64,000 nt of DNA from CAXMST01 sp963712765 (lineage in GTDB: Bacteria; Actinomycetota; Thermoleophilia; Solirubrobacterales; 70-9): the NCBI GenBank assembly GCA_963712765.1, contig CAVQIX010000005.1:186001-250000 (forward strand). The letters are read 5' to 3'. The notes under the pieces were generated by a model. It was not told where the DNA came from. It did no database searches and saw nothing but the letters and a program-made list of their open reading frames with translations. Made by a program: the position numbers and the translations under genes. Shown here piece by piece: positions 1 to 7,452 of this stretch. The first letter of the stretch is position 1. Every line of letters begins with the position of its first letter.

Positions 1-499
1 TCCGGTCGTGGATCGGCCGGATCAGATCGTTCGGCTCGCAGGTGATGATCGCGCAGCTGTGGATCGCCTCGCCCTGCTCGCGCTCCAGGCGAGCCCAGAT
101 CCCGGCGAACGCGAATAGCTCCCGGCCGGGGCGGCTGATCCAGATCGGCTGCTTGCCGGTCGGATCGCGCCGCCATTCATAGAAGCCGTCGGCTGGAATC
201 AGGCAACGACGCCGGCGAAACGACTCCCGGTAGGCGGGCTGTTTGGCAATCGTCTCGGCGCGGGCGTTGATCAGCGGCCGGCCGCCCTTCTCGGCCCAGC
301 GACCCGGCATCAATCCCCAGCGGAGCTTGCCGAGCTCGCGCCCCCCCTCCTCGCTCGTCCTCACCGCGAGCACCGCGTCGGTGGGGGCGATGTTGAAGCG
401 CGGCCGCTCGTCGAACTCGAAGGGACCGGGGCCATCGAGTCCGAAGCGCAGCTTCAGGCGCTTGGGATCGGGGTTGGTGAGGGTGTAGCGACCGCACAT
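1..499 (-). CDS. SOS response-associated peptidase (SRAP/YedK/HMCES family), partial
   Basis: The protein starts MCGRYTL, so Cys2 becomes the N-terminal catalytic nucleophile after Met removal. It continues with the family signatures RFNIAPT (about residue 36), RWGLMP, INARAET and ADGFYEW (catalytic Glu). SRAP proteins covalently trap abasic sites in single-stranded DNA and so protect stalled forks. The conserved C-terminal His region (..PIHDR) sits exactly at the window edge, so the last 50 or so residues are missing. About 166 residues are visible of a usual 220. The start is the ATG at 497-499, fixed by the invariant Met-Cys. It lies just downstream of the tRNA-Leu gene in the same direction. 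Family assignment is sure; the physiological role here is inferred. Confidence 0.93.
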   Translation of the reverse strand, partial: MCGRYTLTNPDPKRLKLRFGLDGPGPFEFDERPRFNIAPTDAVLAVRTSEEGGRELGKLRWGLMPGRWAEKGGRPLINARAETIAKQPAYRESFRRRRCLIPADGFYEWRRDPTGKQPIWISRPGRELFAFAGIWARLEREQGEAIHSCAIITCEPNDLIRPIHDR

Positions 500-510
500 A
501 GTCGTTCTGA

Positions 511-594
511 TGCCGGAGGTGGGACTCGAACCCACAAGCCCCGAAGGGCAATCGATTTTGAGTCGATCGCGTATGCCAATTCCGCCACTCCGGC
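511..594 (-). tRNA. tRNA-Leu (anticodon CAA)
   Basis: Read on the minus strand, the 84-nt sequence has a 7-bp acceptor stem (GCCGGAG/CTCCGGC) with discriminator A. The anticodon loop CTCAAAA gives anticodon CAA, decoding UUG. A long variable arm and the T-arm GGTTCGAGTCCCA are present. The long variable arm agrees with leucine identity. The 3' CCA is not encoded (TCA follows the discriminator), so CCA must be added by the nucleotidyltransferase. Confidence 0.96.
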
Positions 595-682
595 TGGACG
601 GCGAACCTTAGAACCTGCCTCAGACCCCGCGCCCGCGCAGCCCTGGGAGAAACAGCGACGGTTCAGGCCAGACGACAGTGAG

Positions 683-756
683 TCGGGGCGACTGGATTCG
701 AACCAGCGACCCCCTGCTCCCAAAGCAGGTGCGCTACCAGGCTGCGCCACGCCCCG
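683..756 (-). tRNA. tRNA-Pro (anticodon TGG)
   Basis: This is a 74-nt minus-strand cloverleaf. The acceptor stem is CGGGGCG/CGCCCCG with discriminator A. The D-arm is GCGCAGCCTGGTAGCGC, the anticodon stem CCTGC/GCAGG encloses TTTGGGA (anticodon TGG), and the T-arm carries GGTTCGAATCC. The 5' C1 and TGG anticodon fit proline. The 3' CCA is not encoded. It sits 88 bases upstream of tRNA-Leu in the same direction, so the two may be co-transcribed. Confidence 0.96.
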
Positions 757-826
757 ATCGGTGCTGAGTGTAGCCCCGCGATCCGCGCCTGCTGCCTCGG
801 CCCACTGCACTCGGCCCCGCACTCGC

Positions 827-832
827 TAGGCT
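827..832 (+). promoter_or_regulatory. -10 hexamer TAGGCT before the DUF1015 gene
   Basis: TAGGCT ends 10 bases before the ATG at 843. With the usual 6-7 base distance to +1, the leader would be only 3-4 nt. No convincing -35 or Shine-Dalgarno is visible. Confidence 0.4.
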
Positions 833-842
833 GCGGCGCTCG

Positions 843-2093
843 ATGGCTGAGGTTCGCCCCCTTCGCGCAGTCCACTACGACCCCGAGCGGGTTGCCGTCG
901 AGGATGTGGTCGCGCCGCCCTACGACGTGATCGACGCCGACGGCCGCGCCGAGCTGCTCTCGCGCTCGCCCCACAACGTTGTCGAGCTCGACCTGCCCGA
1001 TGCGCCCGCCGGAGGCGACGACTATGAGCACGCCGCCGCGCTGATGGCGGATTGGGAGTCGGAAGGGATCCTGACCCGGGATTCGGAGCCGACGATCTGG
1101 GCCTATGAGCAGGACTACACCGGACCGGACGGAGCGGAGCGGACGCGCCGCGGGTTCCTCGCCCGGATCCGCGTCACCGACTACGGCCCCGGGCTCGTCC
1201 GCCCCCACGAGCGCACCCAGCCGGGCCCCAAGGAGGACCGACTCCGCCTCACCCGCGCCACCTCCCACAGCATGTCGCCGATCTTCATCCTCCACGAGGG
1301 CAACGCCTGGCCGCGGCTCGAGTCGGCGACCGCCGCCTCCCCATGGGCCGAGATGACCGACGGCGACGGAACCACCCATCGCGTCTGGCCGATCACCGAC
1401 CCGGAGACGCACGAGGCCGTAGCGGCCGAGCTCGCCGAGTCCGAGCTCCTGATCGCCGATGGCCATCACCGCTACGAGACGGCGCGCACCTACGGGGACG
1501 AGATCGGCGGCGAGGGCGAGCACCGCTACACGCTGGCCTGCCTCGTCTCGCTAGAGGACCCCGGGCTCAGCGTCTTCGCCACCCATCGCCTCCTCCACGA
1601 TCTCACCCAGGAGCAACGGGAGGCGATCCGCGACACGGTCAAAGCGCTGTTCGAGATCCGGGAGGTCAGCGAAGAGGAGATCGTCCCCGCCGCCGATGCG
1701 GGCGAGGTCGCGTTCGGCTATATGGACGCCCACCACCGCCAGCCCTACAACCTCGTGCTCACCGACCCCGGCCCGCTCGATGCCGCCCTCGACGGCCGCA
1801 GCGCCTCCTACCGCCGCCTCGACGCCGCCGCGCTCGAGACGTTGATTCTGCGCGAGGCGCTGGGCATGAGCACCGACGACATCGCCGCCAAGCGGGGCCT
1901 CTCCTACTGCTCCGACACCGCCGAGGCCGTGCGCCGGATCCGCGACGGCAGGTGCGACGCCGGATTCCTGCTCCGGCCCACGCCCGTGCAGCAGGTGCGC
2001 GATGTCGCCGCAGCGGGCGAGACGATGCCGCCGAAGTCGACCTTCTTCTTCCCGAAGCTGCTCACCGGTCTGGTCTTCAACCCGCTGCGCTGA
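843..2093 (+). CDS. DUF1015 family protein
   Basis: This 416-residue soluble protein matches the DUF1015 family end to end. Visible landmarks are the N-terminal VRPLRAVHYDP and VVAPPYDVI, a central RPHERT..GPKEDRL segment, ADGHHRYETA around residue 205, and the C-terminal FFFPKLLTGLVFNP. No catalytic role is established for the family. The conserved DGHHR stretch is often treated as its functional centre. The ATG at 843 is preceded by a TAGGCT -10 element, which suggests a near-leaderless message. The next gene starts 52 bases downstream with its own promoter. Family membership is strong; function is unknown. Confidence 0.88.
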   Translation: MAEVRPLRAVHYDPERVAVEDVVAPPYDVIDADGRAELLSRSPHNVVELDLPDAPAGGDDYEHAAALMADWESEGILTRDSEPTIWAYEQDYTGPDGAERTRRGFLARIRVTDYGPGLVRPHERTQPGPKEDRLRLTRATSHSMSPIFILHEGNAWPRLESATAASPWAEMTDGDGTTHRVWPITDPETHEAVAAELAESELLIADGHHRYETARTYGDEIGGEGEHRYTLACLVSLEDPGLSVFATHRLLHDLTQEQREAIRDTVKALFEIREVSEEEIVPAADAGEVAFGYMDAHHRQPYNLVLTDPGPLDAALDGRSASYRRLDAAALETLILREALGMSTDDIAAKRGLSYCSDTAEAVRRIRDGRCDAGFLLRPTPVQQVRDVAAAGETMPPKSTFFFPKLLTGLVFNPLR

Positions 2094-2133
2094 ACTGCTC
2101 CCGCCACAGCCACTCCCCAACCGCGCCGGGCCC

Positions 2134-2139
2134 TAGGAT
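2134..2139 (+). promoter_or_regulatory. -10 hexamer TAGGAT for a leaderless transcript
   Basis: TAGGAT ends 6 bases before the GTG at 2146. Transcription starting 7 bases after the hexamer would begin on the start codon itself. No Shine-Dalgarno is present. Confidence 0.55.
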
Positions 2140-2145
2140 GGCCCC

Positions 2146-2703
2146 GTGAAGATCTATACGCGCCAGGGGGACGACGGCACCACCGGCCTCTGGTACGGGG
2201 GTCGACGGCCGAAGTCGGATCGGCGGATCGAGGCCTACGGAGCCGTCGACGAGGCCGGCTCGGCCCTCGGCCTGGCGCGCGCCGGCTGCGGCCCGGACGA
2301 GGCCGAGGTTCGCGACGACATCCTCAGGCTGCAGAGCGAGCTCTTCGTCGCCGGAGCCGAGCTCGCCGCGGCGCCCGAGGCCGCCGACCGGCTCGAGGAC
2401 GGCGTCTCGAGGATCACCCCGGAGATGATCGCTTGGATGGAGGACGCGATCGACCGCTACATGGATCGCGTCGAGCTGCCGCCGAAGTTCGTCATCCCCG
2501 GAGGCACCGCGCTCTCGGCCCAACTCGACCTCGCCCGCGCGATCCTGCGGCGGGCCGAGCGTCGCGTCGCCGCTCTGGCGGAGGCCGGGGAACCGGCCGG
2601 GCCCGCACTCAGCAGCCATCTGAACCGGGCCGCCGACCTCGTCTACGCGATGGCGCGCTTCACCGATACCCCGCGTCCGGAGCTGTTCGAGGGACGGGGT
2701 TGA
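2146..2703 (+). CDS. Cob(I)alamin adenosyltransferase (PduO type)
   Basis: The enzyme transfers the 5'-deoxyadenosyl group of ATP to cob(I)alamin, giving adenosylcobalamin. The N-terminal ATP-binding motif TRQGDDGTTGL, the EAYGAVDEAGSALGLAR helix, and the C-terminal ARAILRRAERRV and LNRAADLVYAMAR motifs are all intact in 185 residues, the normal PduO length. The start is GTG 2146, six bases after a TAGGAT -10 element. The stop overlaps the start region of the OsmC gene, and the OsmC, SDR and Nudix genes follow without gaps, so the four probably form an operon. Confidence 0.92.
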   Translation: MKIYTRQGDDGTTGLWYGGRRPKSDRRIEAYGAVDEAGSALGLARAGCGPDEAEVRDDILRLQSELFVAGAELAAAPEAADRLEDGVSRITPEMIAWMEDAIDRYMDRVELPPKFVIPGGTALSAQLDLARAILRRAERRVAALAEAGEPAGPALSSHLNRAADLVYAMARFTDTPRPELFEGRG

Positions 2704-2705
2704 GC

Positions 2706-3101
2706 GTGGCCACCGTCAGCGCGATCCGGCGAGACGGCTTCGCCCACGACGTCGTGATCGGCGGCCACACCCTGATCGTCGACGAGCCGGAGTCGGTCGG
2801 CGGTGCCGACGAGGGCCCGAGCCCGACCCGGATGCTGGCCGGAGCCCTGGCTGGCTGCACCGCGATCACGGTCGAGATGTATGCCGACCGCAAGGGGTGG
2901 GAGCTGCCCGATCTCCGCGTCGACGTCGAGGTGATCGGCAACCCGATCGGCGGGAAGGCAAGCTACGCGGTGACCCTGAACCTGCCCGGCGGGCTGACCG
3001 AGGATCAGACCGCGCGACTGACGACGATCGCCGGCAAGTGCCCGGTCCACAAGCTGCTCATACAGGAGACCGAGATCACCACCGATCACCGGGTCGGCTG
3101 A
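2706..3101 (+). CDS. OsmC/Ohr family peroxide-handling protein
   Basis: This 131-residue protein has the two OsmC-family cysteines: one in AGCTAITVEMYA (about residue 58) and one in GKCPVHKLL (about residue 109). In characterised OsmC/Ohr proteins these form the peroxidatic/resolving pair that reduces organic hydroperoxides. The spacing and CPVHK signature are closer to the OsmC-like (YhfA) branch than to Ohr. GTG 2706 is chosen as the start. A TTG at 2700 in the same frame would overlap the upstream stop (TTGA) and is an equally possible start. It lies in the run 2146-4471. Confidence 0.85.
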   Translation: MATVSAIRRDGFAHDVVIGGHTLIVDEPESVGGADEGPSPTRMLAGALAGCTAITVEMYADRKGWELPDLRVDVEVIGNPIGGKASYAVTLNLPGGLTEDQTARLTTIAGKCPVHKLLIQETEITTDHRVG

Positions 3102-3104
3102 TCC

Positions 3105-3917
3105 GTGGATCTCGGCCTCTCCGGCAAGGGCTGTCTCGTCACCGGCGCGAGCCGGGGTATCGGTCGCGAGGTCGCGCTGATGCTCTGCGAGGCGGGGGGC
3201 TCCGTGCTGATGGTCGCCCGCGGGGAGGAACTGGAGGAGGCGGTCGAGGCGGTCGCCGCCGCCGGGGTGCAGAGCGGAGGCACGGCGACCGCGCTTCGGC
3301 TCGATGTCACGGTCGATGACGCCGGCGATGCCTGCCTGCAGGCGGCGGCGGGGCTCACCAGTGGCACGATCGACGTGCTCGTCAACAACGCTGGCACCGC
3401 GCGCTGGCGCGACCTCGACGAGGTCCCGGAGGAGGACTGGTATGAGGCCTTCGAGCTCAACGTGATGGCGCCGAAGCGACTGATGGACGCAATCACCCCG
3501 CCGATGGCCGAGCGTGGCTGGGGCAGGGTCGTCAACGTCGCCTCCACCGCGGGCAAGCGGCCCTCGGCGAAGATGTCGGAGTACTCGGTCGCGAAGGCGG
3601 CCCAGCTTTCGTTGTCCCGCCTCTACGCCGACCGCCTAGCCGGCGACGGGGTCATGGTCAACGCCGTCTGCCCCGGGCCCGCCAAGAGCGAGCTGTGGAT
3701 GGCCGAGGGTGGCCTGCTCGACCAGTCGAAGGAGCACGGTAACCACGACTCCCGCGAGGAGGCCCTGGAGGTCGCGGGAGCAAAGCGGCCGATCGGTCGT
3801 CTCGCCGAGCCGGGCGAGATCGCCGGGACGATCGCCTTCCTCTGCTCCGAGCAGGCCTCCTACGTTGCCGGCGCAGCCTGGAGCGTCGACGGCGGGACCG
3901 TCCAGGTGATCATCTGA
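3105..3917 (+). CDS. Short-chain dehydrogenase/reductase (FabG-like SDR)
   Basis: This classical SDR has 270 residues. TGASRGIG near residue 14 is the dinucleotide-binding loop, VNNAG sits near residue 96, the catalytic Ser is in NVASTAGK, and SEYSVAKAA gives the YxxxK pair near residue 160. The C-terminal ASYVAGAAWSVDGGT is typical of FabG-like 3-oxoacyl reductases. The substrate cannot be told from sequence. GTG 3105 follows the OsmC stop by 3 bases. The final codons contain an AGGTGATC that doubles as ribosome binding site for the Nudix gene. Confidence 0.88.
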   Translation: MDLGLSGKGCLVTGASRGIGREVALMLCEAGGSVLMVARGEELEEAVEAVAAAGVQSGGTATALRLDVTVDDAGDACLQAAAGLTSGTIDVLVNNAGTARWRDLDEVPEEDWYEAFELNVMAPKRLMDAITPPMAERGWGRVVNVASTAGKRPSAKMSEYSVAKAAQLSLSRLYADRLAGDGVMVNAVCPGPAKSELWMAEGGLLDQSKEHGNHDSREEALEVAGAKRPIGRLAEPGEIAGTIAFLCSEQASYVAGAAWSVDGGTVQVII

Positions 3918-4471
3918 GCGACCTGCGCTCCCACCTGCTCGCGCCGGAGGAGGCGCTGCGGCTCGATGCCCACGGAAGCAAGGACGCCTCGGTCCTCGTC
4001 CCCGTCTTCGACTGGGACAGCGAACCCGGCCTGATCTTCACCCAGCGGCGCCACGACATGCGGCGCCACGCAGGGGAGATCTCTTTTCCCGGCGGCCGCC
4101 CCGAGCCGGGCGAGACCCCGGTCGAGTGCGCGCTTCGCGAGGCCAACGAGGAGATCGGCCTCGATCCGGCCACGGTCGACGTCGTCGGCGCGCTGCAGCC
4201 GACCTCGACGGTGGTGACGAGCTACAAGGTCCTGCCGATTGTCGGCTTGGTACCGGCCGGCCTCGAGCACAACGCGCAGCCCACCGAGGTCGAGCGGGTG
4301 CTGGAGTTCACCCTCGCCCAGCTGCGCGAGGGCTTCGCGATGCGGCGCCTGATTCGCCGCGGCGTCCCCTTCCGCACCCCCACCTACGAGATCGGTGAGA
4401 CCCTGATCTGGGGCGCCACCGCACGCATGCTCCAGACCTTCTTCGAGCGCGTGGACGGGCCCCGACGGTAG
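3914..4471 (+). CDS. Nudix hydrolase, CoA pyrophosphatase (NudL/YeaB) type
   Basis: The Nudix box G(x5)E(x7)REUxEExGU is complete in the stretch GRPEPGETPVECALREANEE. It is preceded by RRHDMRRHAGEISFPGG, the extra motif of the CoA-pyrophosphatase subfamily that cleaves CoA to phosphopantetheine and 3',5'-ADP. The first ATG in frame (4058) would start inside that motif and remove the first strands of the fold. No ATG, GTG or TTG lies between the SDR stop and 4058. The best start is CTG 3914, which overlaps the SDR stop as CTGA. It is preceded at 3904-3911 by AGGTGATC, a full match to the 16S rRNA 3' end. From CTG the protein is 185 residues, the family norm. Confidence 0.82.
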   Translation: MSDLRSHLLAPEEALRLDAHGSKDASVLVPVFDWDSEPGLIFTQRRHDMRRHAGEISFPGGRPEPGETPVECALREANEEIGLDPATVDVVGALQPTSTVVTSYKVLPIVGLVPAGLEHNAQPTEVERVLEFTLAQLREGFAMRRLIRRGVPFRTPTYEIGETLIWGATARMLQTFFERVDGPRR

Positions 4472-4548
4472 GCGCTGTAACGCCGAGACCTGGTCGGTGG
4501 TCGATACGGCGCGACCCCGAAAAGCAGGCCACGTCCTCGGCCGCCGCC

Positions 4549-5034
4549 TCAGGCCAGCAGACCCTCCACCTCGTCGGCAACCGCGCTCGCCCATGAGGGC
4601 GGCTCGCTTCGGGCCTCCGTCAGCGTGGCCGCCGGAATCATCCACCGCCGCCCGGCGTCCTCGACCGAGGCCAGGCCGAAGGCCAGATCAGCGCTGCCGA
4701 CGCTGCCGGCAGCCTCGTAGAGGAAGCCGCGCACCGGCGTATCGACGAGCTTTTCGAGCAGGCTCGGAAGCCGCTCGCGGTGGAGCGCCGCAGCCTGCTC
4801 GGGCCCAGATGCCGAGCCGAGCAGCCAGGCGACGACCGTGACGTCGCCAAGCAGCTCGACGATCGACCCGACCAGGTCTGGATCGGCATCGGCCGGCTCG
4901 ATCCCGAGCTCGCCCATGCGGCGGCGGCGATCGGGGTCGCGACTGGTGCCGCGCACGGCCCACCCGCGCTCGAGCAGCTCGGCTCCCGCCATCGCGCCGC
5001 AGCAGCCGCAACCGACGAGCAGCGCCCTAGCCAA
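4549..5034 (-). CDS. Putative NAD(P)-binding Rossmann-fold protein
   Basis: This is a 161-residue protein. The N-terminal ALLVGCGCCGAMAGAEL is a glycine-rich nucleotide-binding turn (GxGxxG-like), followed by RGTSRDPDR at the end of the second strand, where Arg would favour NADP. It resembles short epimerase-like proteins (cf. SdhA/YeeZ-type) cut down to one domain. No catalytic YxxxK is visible. The start TTG 5034 has a G-rich stretch upstream. It runs convergent to the Nudix gene and directly downstream of the small membrane protein at 5043-5381. Function is unknown. Confidence 0.6.
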   Translation of the reverse strand: MARALLVGCGCCGAMAGAELLERGWAVRGTSRDPDRRRRMGELGIEPADADPDLVGSIVELLGDVTVVAWLLGSASGPEQAAALHRERLPSLLEKLVDTPVRGFLYEAAGSVGSADLAFGLASVEDAGRRWMIPAATLTEARSEPPSWASAVADEVEGLLA

Positions 5035-5042
5035 CCCCCCGG

Positions 5043-5381
5043 CTACTCCCGTCCGTGTTGGGCGCGGAGGTCTTCCTCGAGCTCGCTCAGCGACTGCGGA
5101 TCGGAGCCGCGTCCACCCTTGCGGGCTTGGTTGTCCTCCTGCGCCATGCGCTCGGCGTCGCGTTCGGTCAACTCCCTTGCCCCACGCTTGCGCCGGTACT
5201 CGTTCTGGGCGGCGAGCATCTGGCTGATGTCGTCCTGTTCCAGTTGGATCTCGGTCTCGTAGTCCCGGGCCGGCTTCCAGTCGAGCAGGTCCGCTCCGCT
5301 GCCCGGGTATGAGCGGCCGAGCAGCACGAGCACGAGGACGATGAACGCGACCATGCCCCCGGTGACGAGAATGAACTCCAT
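5043..5381 (-). CDS. Small single-pass membrane protein of unknown function
   Basis: The protein has 112 residues. Residues 1-22 (MEFILVTGGMVAFIVLVLVL) form one membrane segment. A charged, largely helical cytoplasmic tail follows, rich in Glu, Arg and Gln (DDISQMLAAQNEYRRKRG..). The ATG at 5379-5381 is supported by a TATCCT -10 hexamer eight bases upstream. A longer in-frame reading up to 5660 exists but overlaps the divergent aminotransferase and is rejected. The gene lies 8 bases ahead of the Rossmann-fold gene, probably one unit. I do not recognise the family. Confidence 0.7.
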   Translation of the reverse strand: MEFILVTGGMVAFIVLVLVLLGRSYPGSGADLLDWKPARDYETEIQLEQDDISQMLAAQNEYRRKRGARELTERDAERMAQEDNQARKGGRGSDPQSLSELEEDLRAQHGRE

Positions 5382-5389
5382 CGGCAACG

Positions 5390-5395
5390 AGGATA
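5390..5395 (-). promoter_or_regulatory. -10 hexamer TATCCT for a leaderless transcript
   Basis: TATCCT on the minus strand ends 8 bases before the ATG of the small membrane protein. Confidence 0.45.
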
Positions 5396-5452
5396 GAGGC
5401 CCAGGACGACCGGCTCCACGCCCCCGCCGATCGAAGTCGGGTGGGCGTCCGA

Positions 5453-5458
5453 TAGCTT
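5453..5458 (+). promoter_or_regulatory. -10 hexamer TAGCTT for a leaderless transcript
   Basis: TAGCTT ends 7 bases before the ATG at 5466 of the aminotransferase. No Shine-Dalgarno is seen. Confidence 0.5.
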
Positions 5459-5465
5459 GAGGGCG

Positions 5466-6263
5466 ATGGCGGCTGCGATCAGCGTGAGCCTCGACGGCTT
5501 GGTCCTCGAGCCCGGCGAGGCGCAGATCTCGGTGCTCGACGATGGCCTGCTCCGCGGCGATGGGGTATTCGAGGCGATCAGGCTCTACGGCCGCCACCCG
5601 TTCCGGCTCGATGCCCACCTCGCCCGCCTCGAGCGATCGGCCGCGGCGATCCGGCTCCACTTCGATGCCCCGTCACTGCGCCGCGAGATCGGGCCGCTGC
5701 TCGAGACCGCTCCGAGCGAGGATTCGATGCTGCGCGTCGTAGTCACCCGCGGCGGCCGGCGGATACTGATTGTCGAGGAGCTCCCGCTGTGGCCCGCGAC
5801 GGCGACGATCGCGCTCGTAGATCTCAGCCCGAGCGAGATCCTGGCGGGCGTCAAGTCGATCTCCTACGCCGCCAACATGCAGGCGACCCGGATCGCCGCC
5901 GAGCGGGGAGCCGACGAGGCTGTGTTCGTCGACCGTGACGCAATCGTGCTCGAGGCACCTACCTCCTCGATCTTTTGGGCCGGCCCCGATGGCCGGCTCA
6001 GGACCCCCGCCATCTCTTGCGGGATCCTCGACTCGATCACCCGCGAGGTCGTGATCGACCAGCTGGAGGTTGCCGAGGGCCGCTTCGATCGCGACGAGCT
6101 CCTCGCCTGCGAGGAGGCGTTCCTCGCCTCGACCACCCGTGAGATCCAGCCGGTCTCGACGATCGACGGAGTCGACCTCGCGCTGCCGGAAGGCGGCGAG
6201 GCCTCGGCGTCCGCCTCCCGGGCCCTGGCCGACGTCGTTCGGCGTGAACGGACGGCGAGATAG
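5466..6263 (+). CDS. Class IV aminotransferase (branched-chain aminotransferase or aminodeoxychorismate lyase-like)
   Basis: This PLP enzyme of fold type IV has 265 residues. DGLLRGDGVFEAIRLY (about residue 26) and LDAHLARLERSAAAI are the N-terminal family motifs. The PLP lysine is in VKSISYAANM (about residue 132), the Glu that contacts the PLP ring is in LEAPTSSIFW, and CGILDSITREVV corresponds to the phosphate-binding loop. Families sharing these features include IlvE, D-amino-acid aminotransferase and PabC, and the sequence does not settle which applies. ATG 5466 follows a TAGCTT -10 element by seven bases. The acyl-CoA dehydrogenase gene starts 10 bases after its stop with its own -10. 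Confidence 0.85.
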   Translation: MAAAISVSLDGLVLEPGEAQISVLDDGLLRGDGVFEAIRLYGRHPFRLDAHLARLERSAAAIRLHFDAPSLRREIGPLLETAPSEDSMLRVVVTRGGRRILIVEELPLWPATATIALVDLSPSEILAGVKSISYAANMQATRIAAERGADEAVFVDRDAIVLEAPTSSIFWAGPDGRLRTPAISCGILDSITREVVIDQLEVAEGRFDRDELLACEEAFLASTTREIQPVSTIDGVDLALPEGGEASASASRALADVVRRERTAR

Positions 6264-6266
6264 ATT
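6261..6266 (+). promoter_or_regulatory. -10 hexamer TAGATT for a leaderless transcript
   Basis: TAGATT starts on the aminotransferase stop codon (TAG 6261-6263) and ends 7 bases before the ATG at 6274. Confidence 0.5.
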
Positions 6267-6273
6267 CCTGATC

Positions 6274-7452
6274 ATGGACCTCGAGTTGAGCGACGAGCAG
6301 CGGCTGATCTCCGAGACGGCGCGCGAGTTCGCCGACGACTACATCATCCCCCGCGTCCGCGACAACGACCGGGCTCAGCGCTTCGATGCCGAGATGGCTC
6401 ACCGGCTCGGCGAGATGGGATATCTCGGGGCCCCGGTGAGCGAGGACTACGGGGGCCGCGGCCTCGACTACGTCTCCTACGCCCTGATCGTCGAGCAGGT
6501 CGGGCGTGGCTGCAGCTCGGCTCGGACCGTCGTCTCGGTACAGACCTCGCTGGTCGCGGGTTCGATCGAGCGCTGGGGCAGCGAGGAGCAGAAGCAGCGC
6601 TGGCTGCCCAGGCTATGCACCGGTGAGGCGTTCGGATGCTTCGGCCTGACCGAGCCCGATTCCGGCTCCGACGCTGCCAGTCTGCGCACCCGTGCGACCA
6701 GCACGGCCAACGGCTGGCGGCTCAACGGCCAGAAGATGTGGATCTCGCTCGGCAGCGTCGCCGAGGTCGCGCTGGTCTTCGCCCAGACCGACCCCGAGCT
6801 CGCCCATCGCGGATTGGCCTGCTTCCTCGTCCCGACCGCGACCGATGGCTTCAGCTCGGAGGAGATCCACGGCAAACTCGGCCTCCGCTCCGCCGACACC
6901 GCGAGCCTCGCCTTCGACGACCTCGAGCTCCCCGACGACGCCCTGCTGGGTGAGGTCGGCGACGGCTTCAAGATCGCGATGAGCGCGCTCGACAACGGCC
7001 GCTACTCGGTCGCCGCAGGCTGCGTCGGGATCTGTCAGGGATGCGTCGACGCCTCGGTCGCCTACGCGGGCGAGCGCCAGCAGTTCGGGGTGCCGATCGC
7101 CCGCTTCCAACTGGTGCAGGCGATGATCGCCGAGATGATCGTCAAGCGCGACGCCGCCCGGCTCCTGGTCCTGCGGGCCGGGGCGCTCAAGGACGACGGC
7201 CGGCCGAGCACCGTCGAGACCTCGATCGCCAAGCTCTATGCGACGGAGTCCTCGGTCGAGTGTGCCGACGCGGCGATCCAGGTCCACGGAGGCTCGGGCT
7301 ACGTCGACGACTACCCGGTCGAGCGGTACCTGCGGGATGCCCGGGTCACGACCCTGTACGAGGGCACATCGCAGATCCAGAAGCTGATCATCGGGCGCGA
7401 CGCGACGGGCGTCGACGCGATCATCCCCTACGCGAAGGAGGCAAGCGCATGA
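6274..7452 (+). CDS. Acyl-CoA dehydrogenase
   Basis: The enzyme is an FAD-dependent alpha,beta-dehydrogenase of acyl-CoA thioesters, 392 residues. CFGLTEPDSGSDAASL is the first FAD/substrate signature, KMWISLGSVAEVALVF the following strand, ERQQFGVPIARFQLVQ a helix motif, and YEGTSQIQKLIIGR the C-terminal signature whose Glu is the catalytic base in the short-chain branch. All motifs are intact. Its stop overlaps the enoyl-CoA hydratase start (ATGA), so the two consecutive beta-oxidation steps are translationally coupled. Chain-length preference cannot be read from sequence. Confidence 0.92.
   Translation: MDLELSDEQRLISETAREFADDYIIPRVRDNDRAQRFDAEMAHRLGEMGYLGAPVSEDYGGRGLDYVSYALIVEQVGRGCSSARTVVSVQTSLVAGSIERWGSEEQKQRWLPRLCTGEAFGCFGLTEPDSGSDAASLRTRATSTANGWRLNGQKMWISLGSVAEVALVFAQTDPELAHRGLACFLVPTATDGFSSEEIHGKLGLRSADTASLAFDDLELPDDALLGEVGDGFKIAMSALDNGRYSVAAGCVGICQGCVDASVAYAGERQQFGVPIARFQLVQAMIAEMIVKRDAARLLVLRAGALKDDGRPSTVETSIAKLYATESSVECADAAIQVHGGSGYVDDYPVERYLRDARVTTLYEGTSQIQKLIIGRDATGVDAIIPYAKEASA

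Noticed and set aside
663..1523. Long minus-strand open frame opposite the DUF1015 gene
   Set aside because: It crosses the tRNA-Pro gene and is the high-GC shadow of a well-supported DUF1015 frame; its product is low-complexity Gly/Arg/Val.
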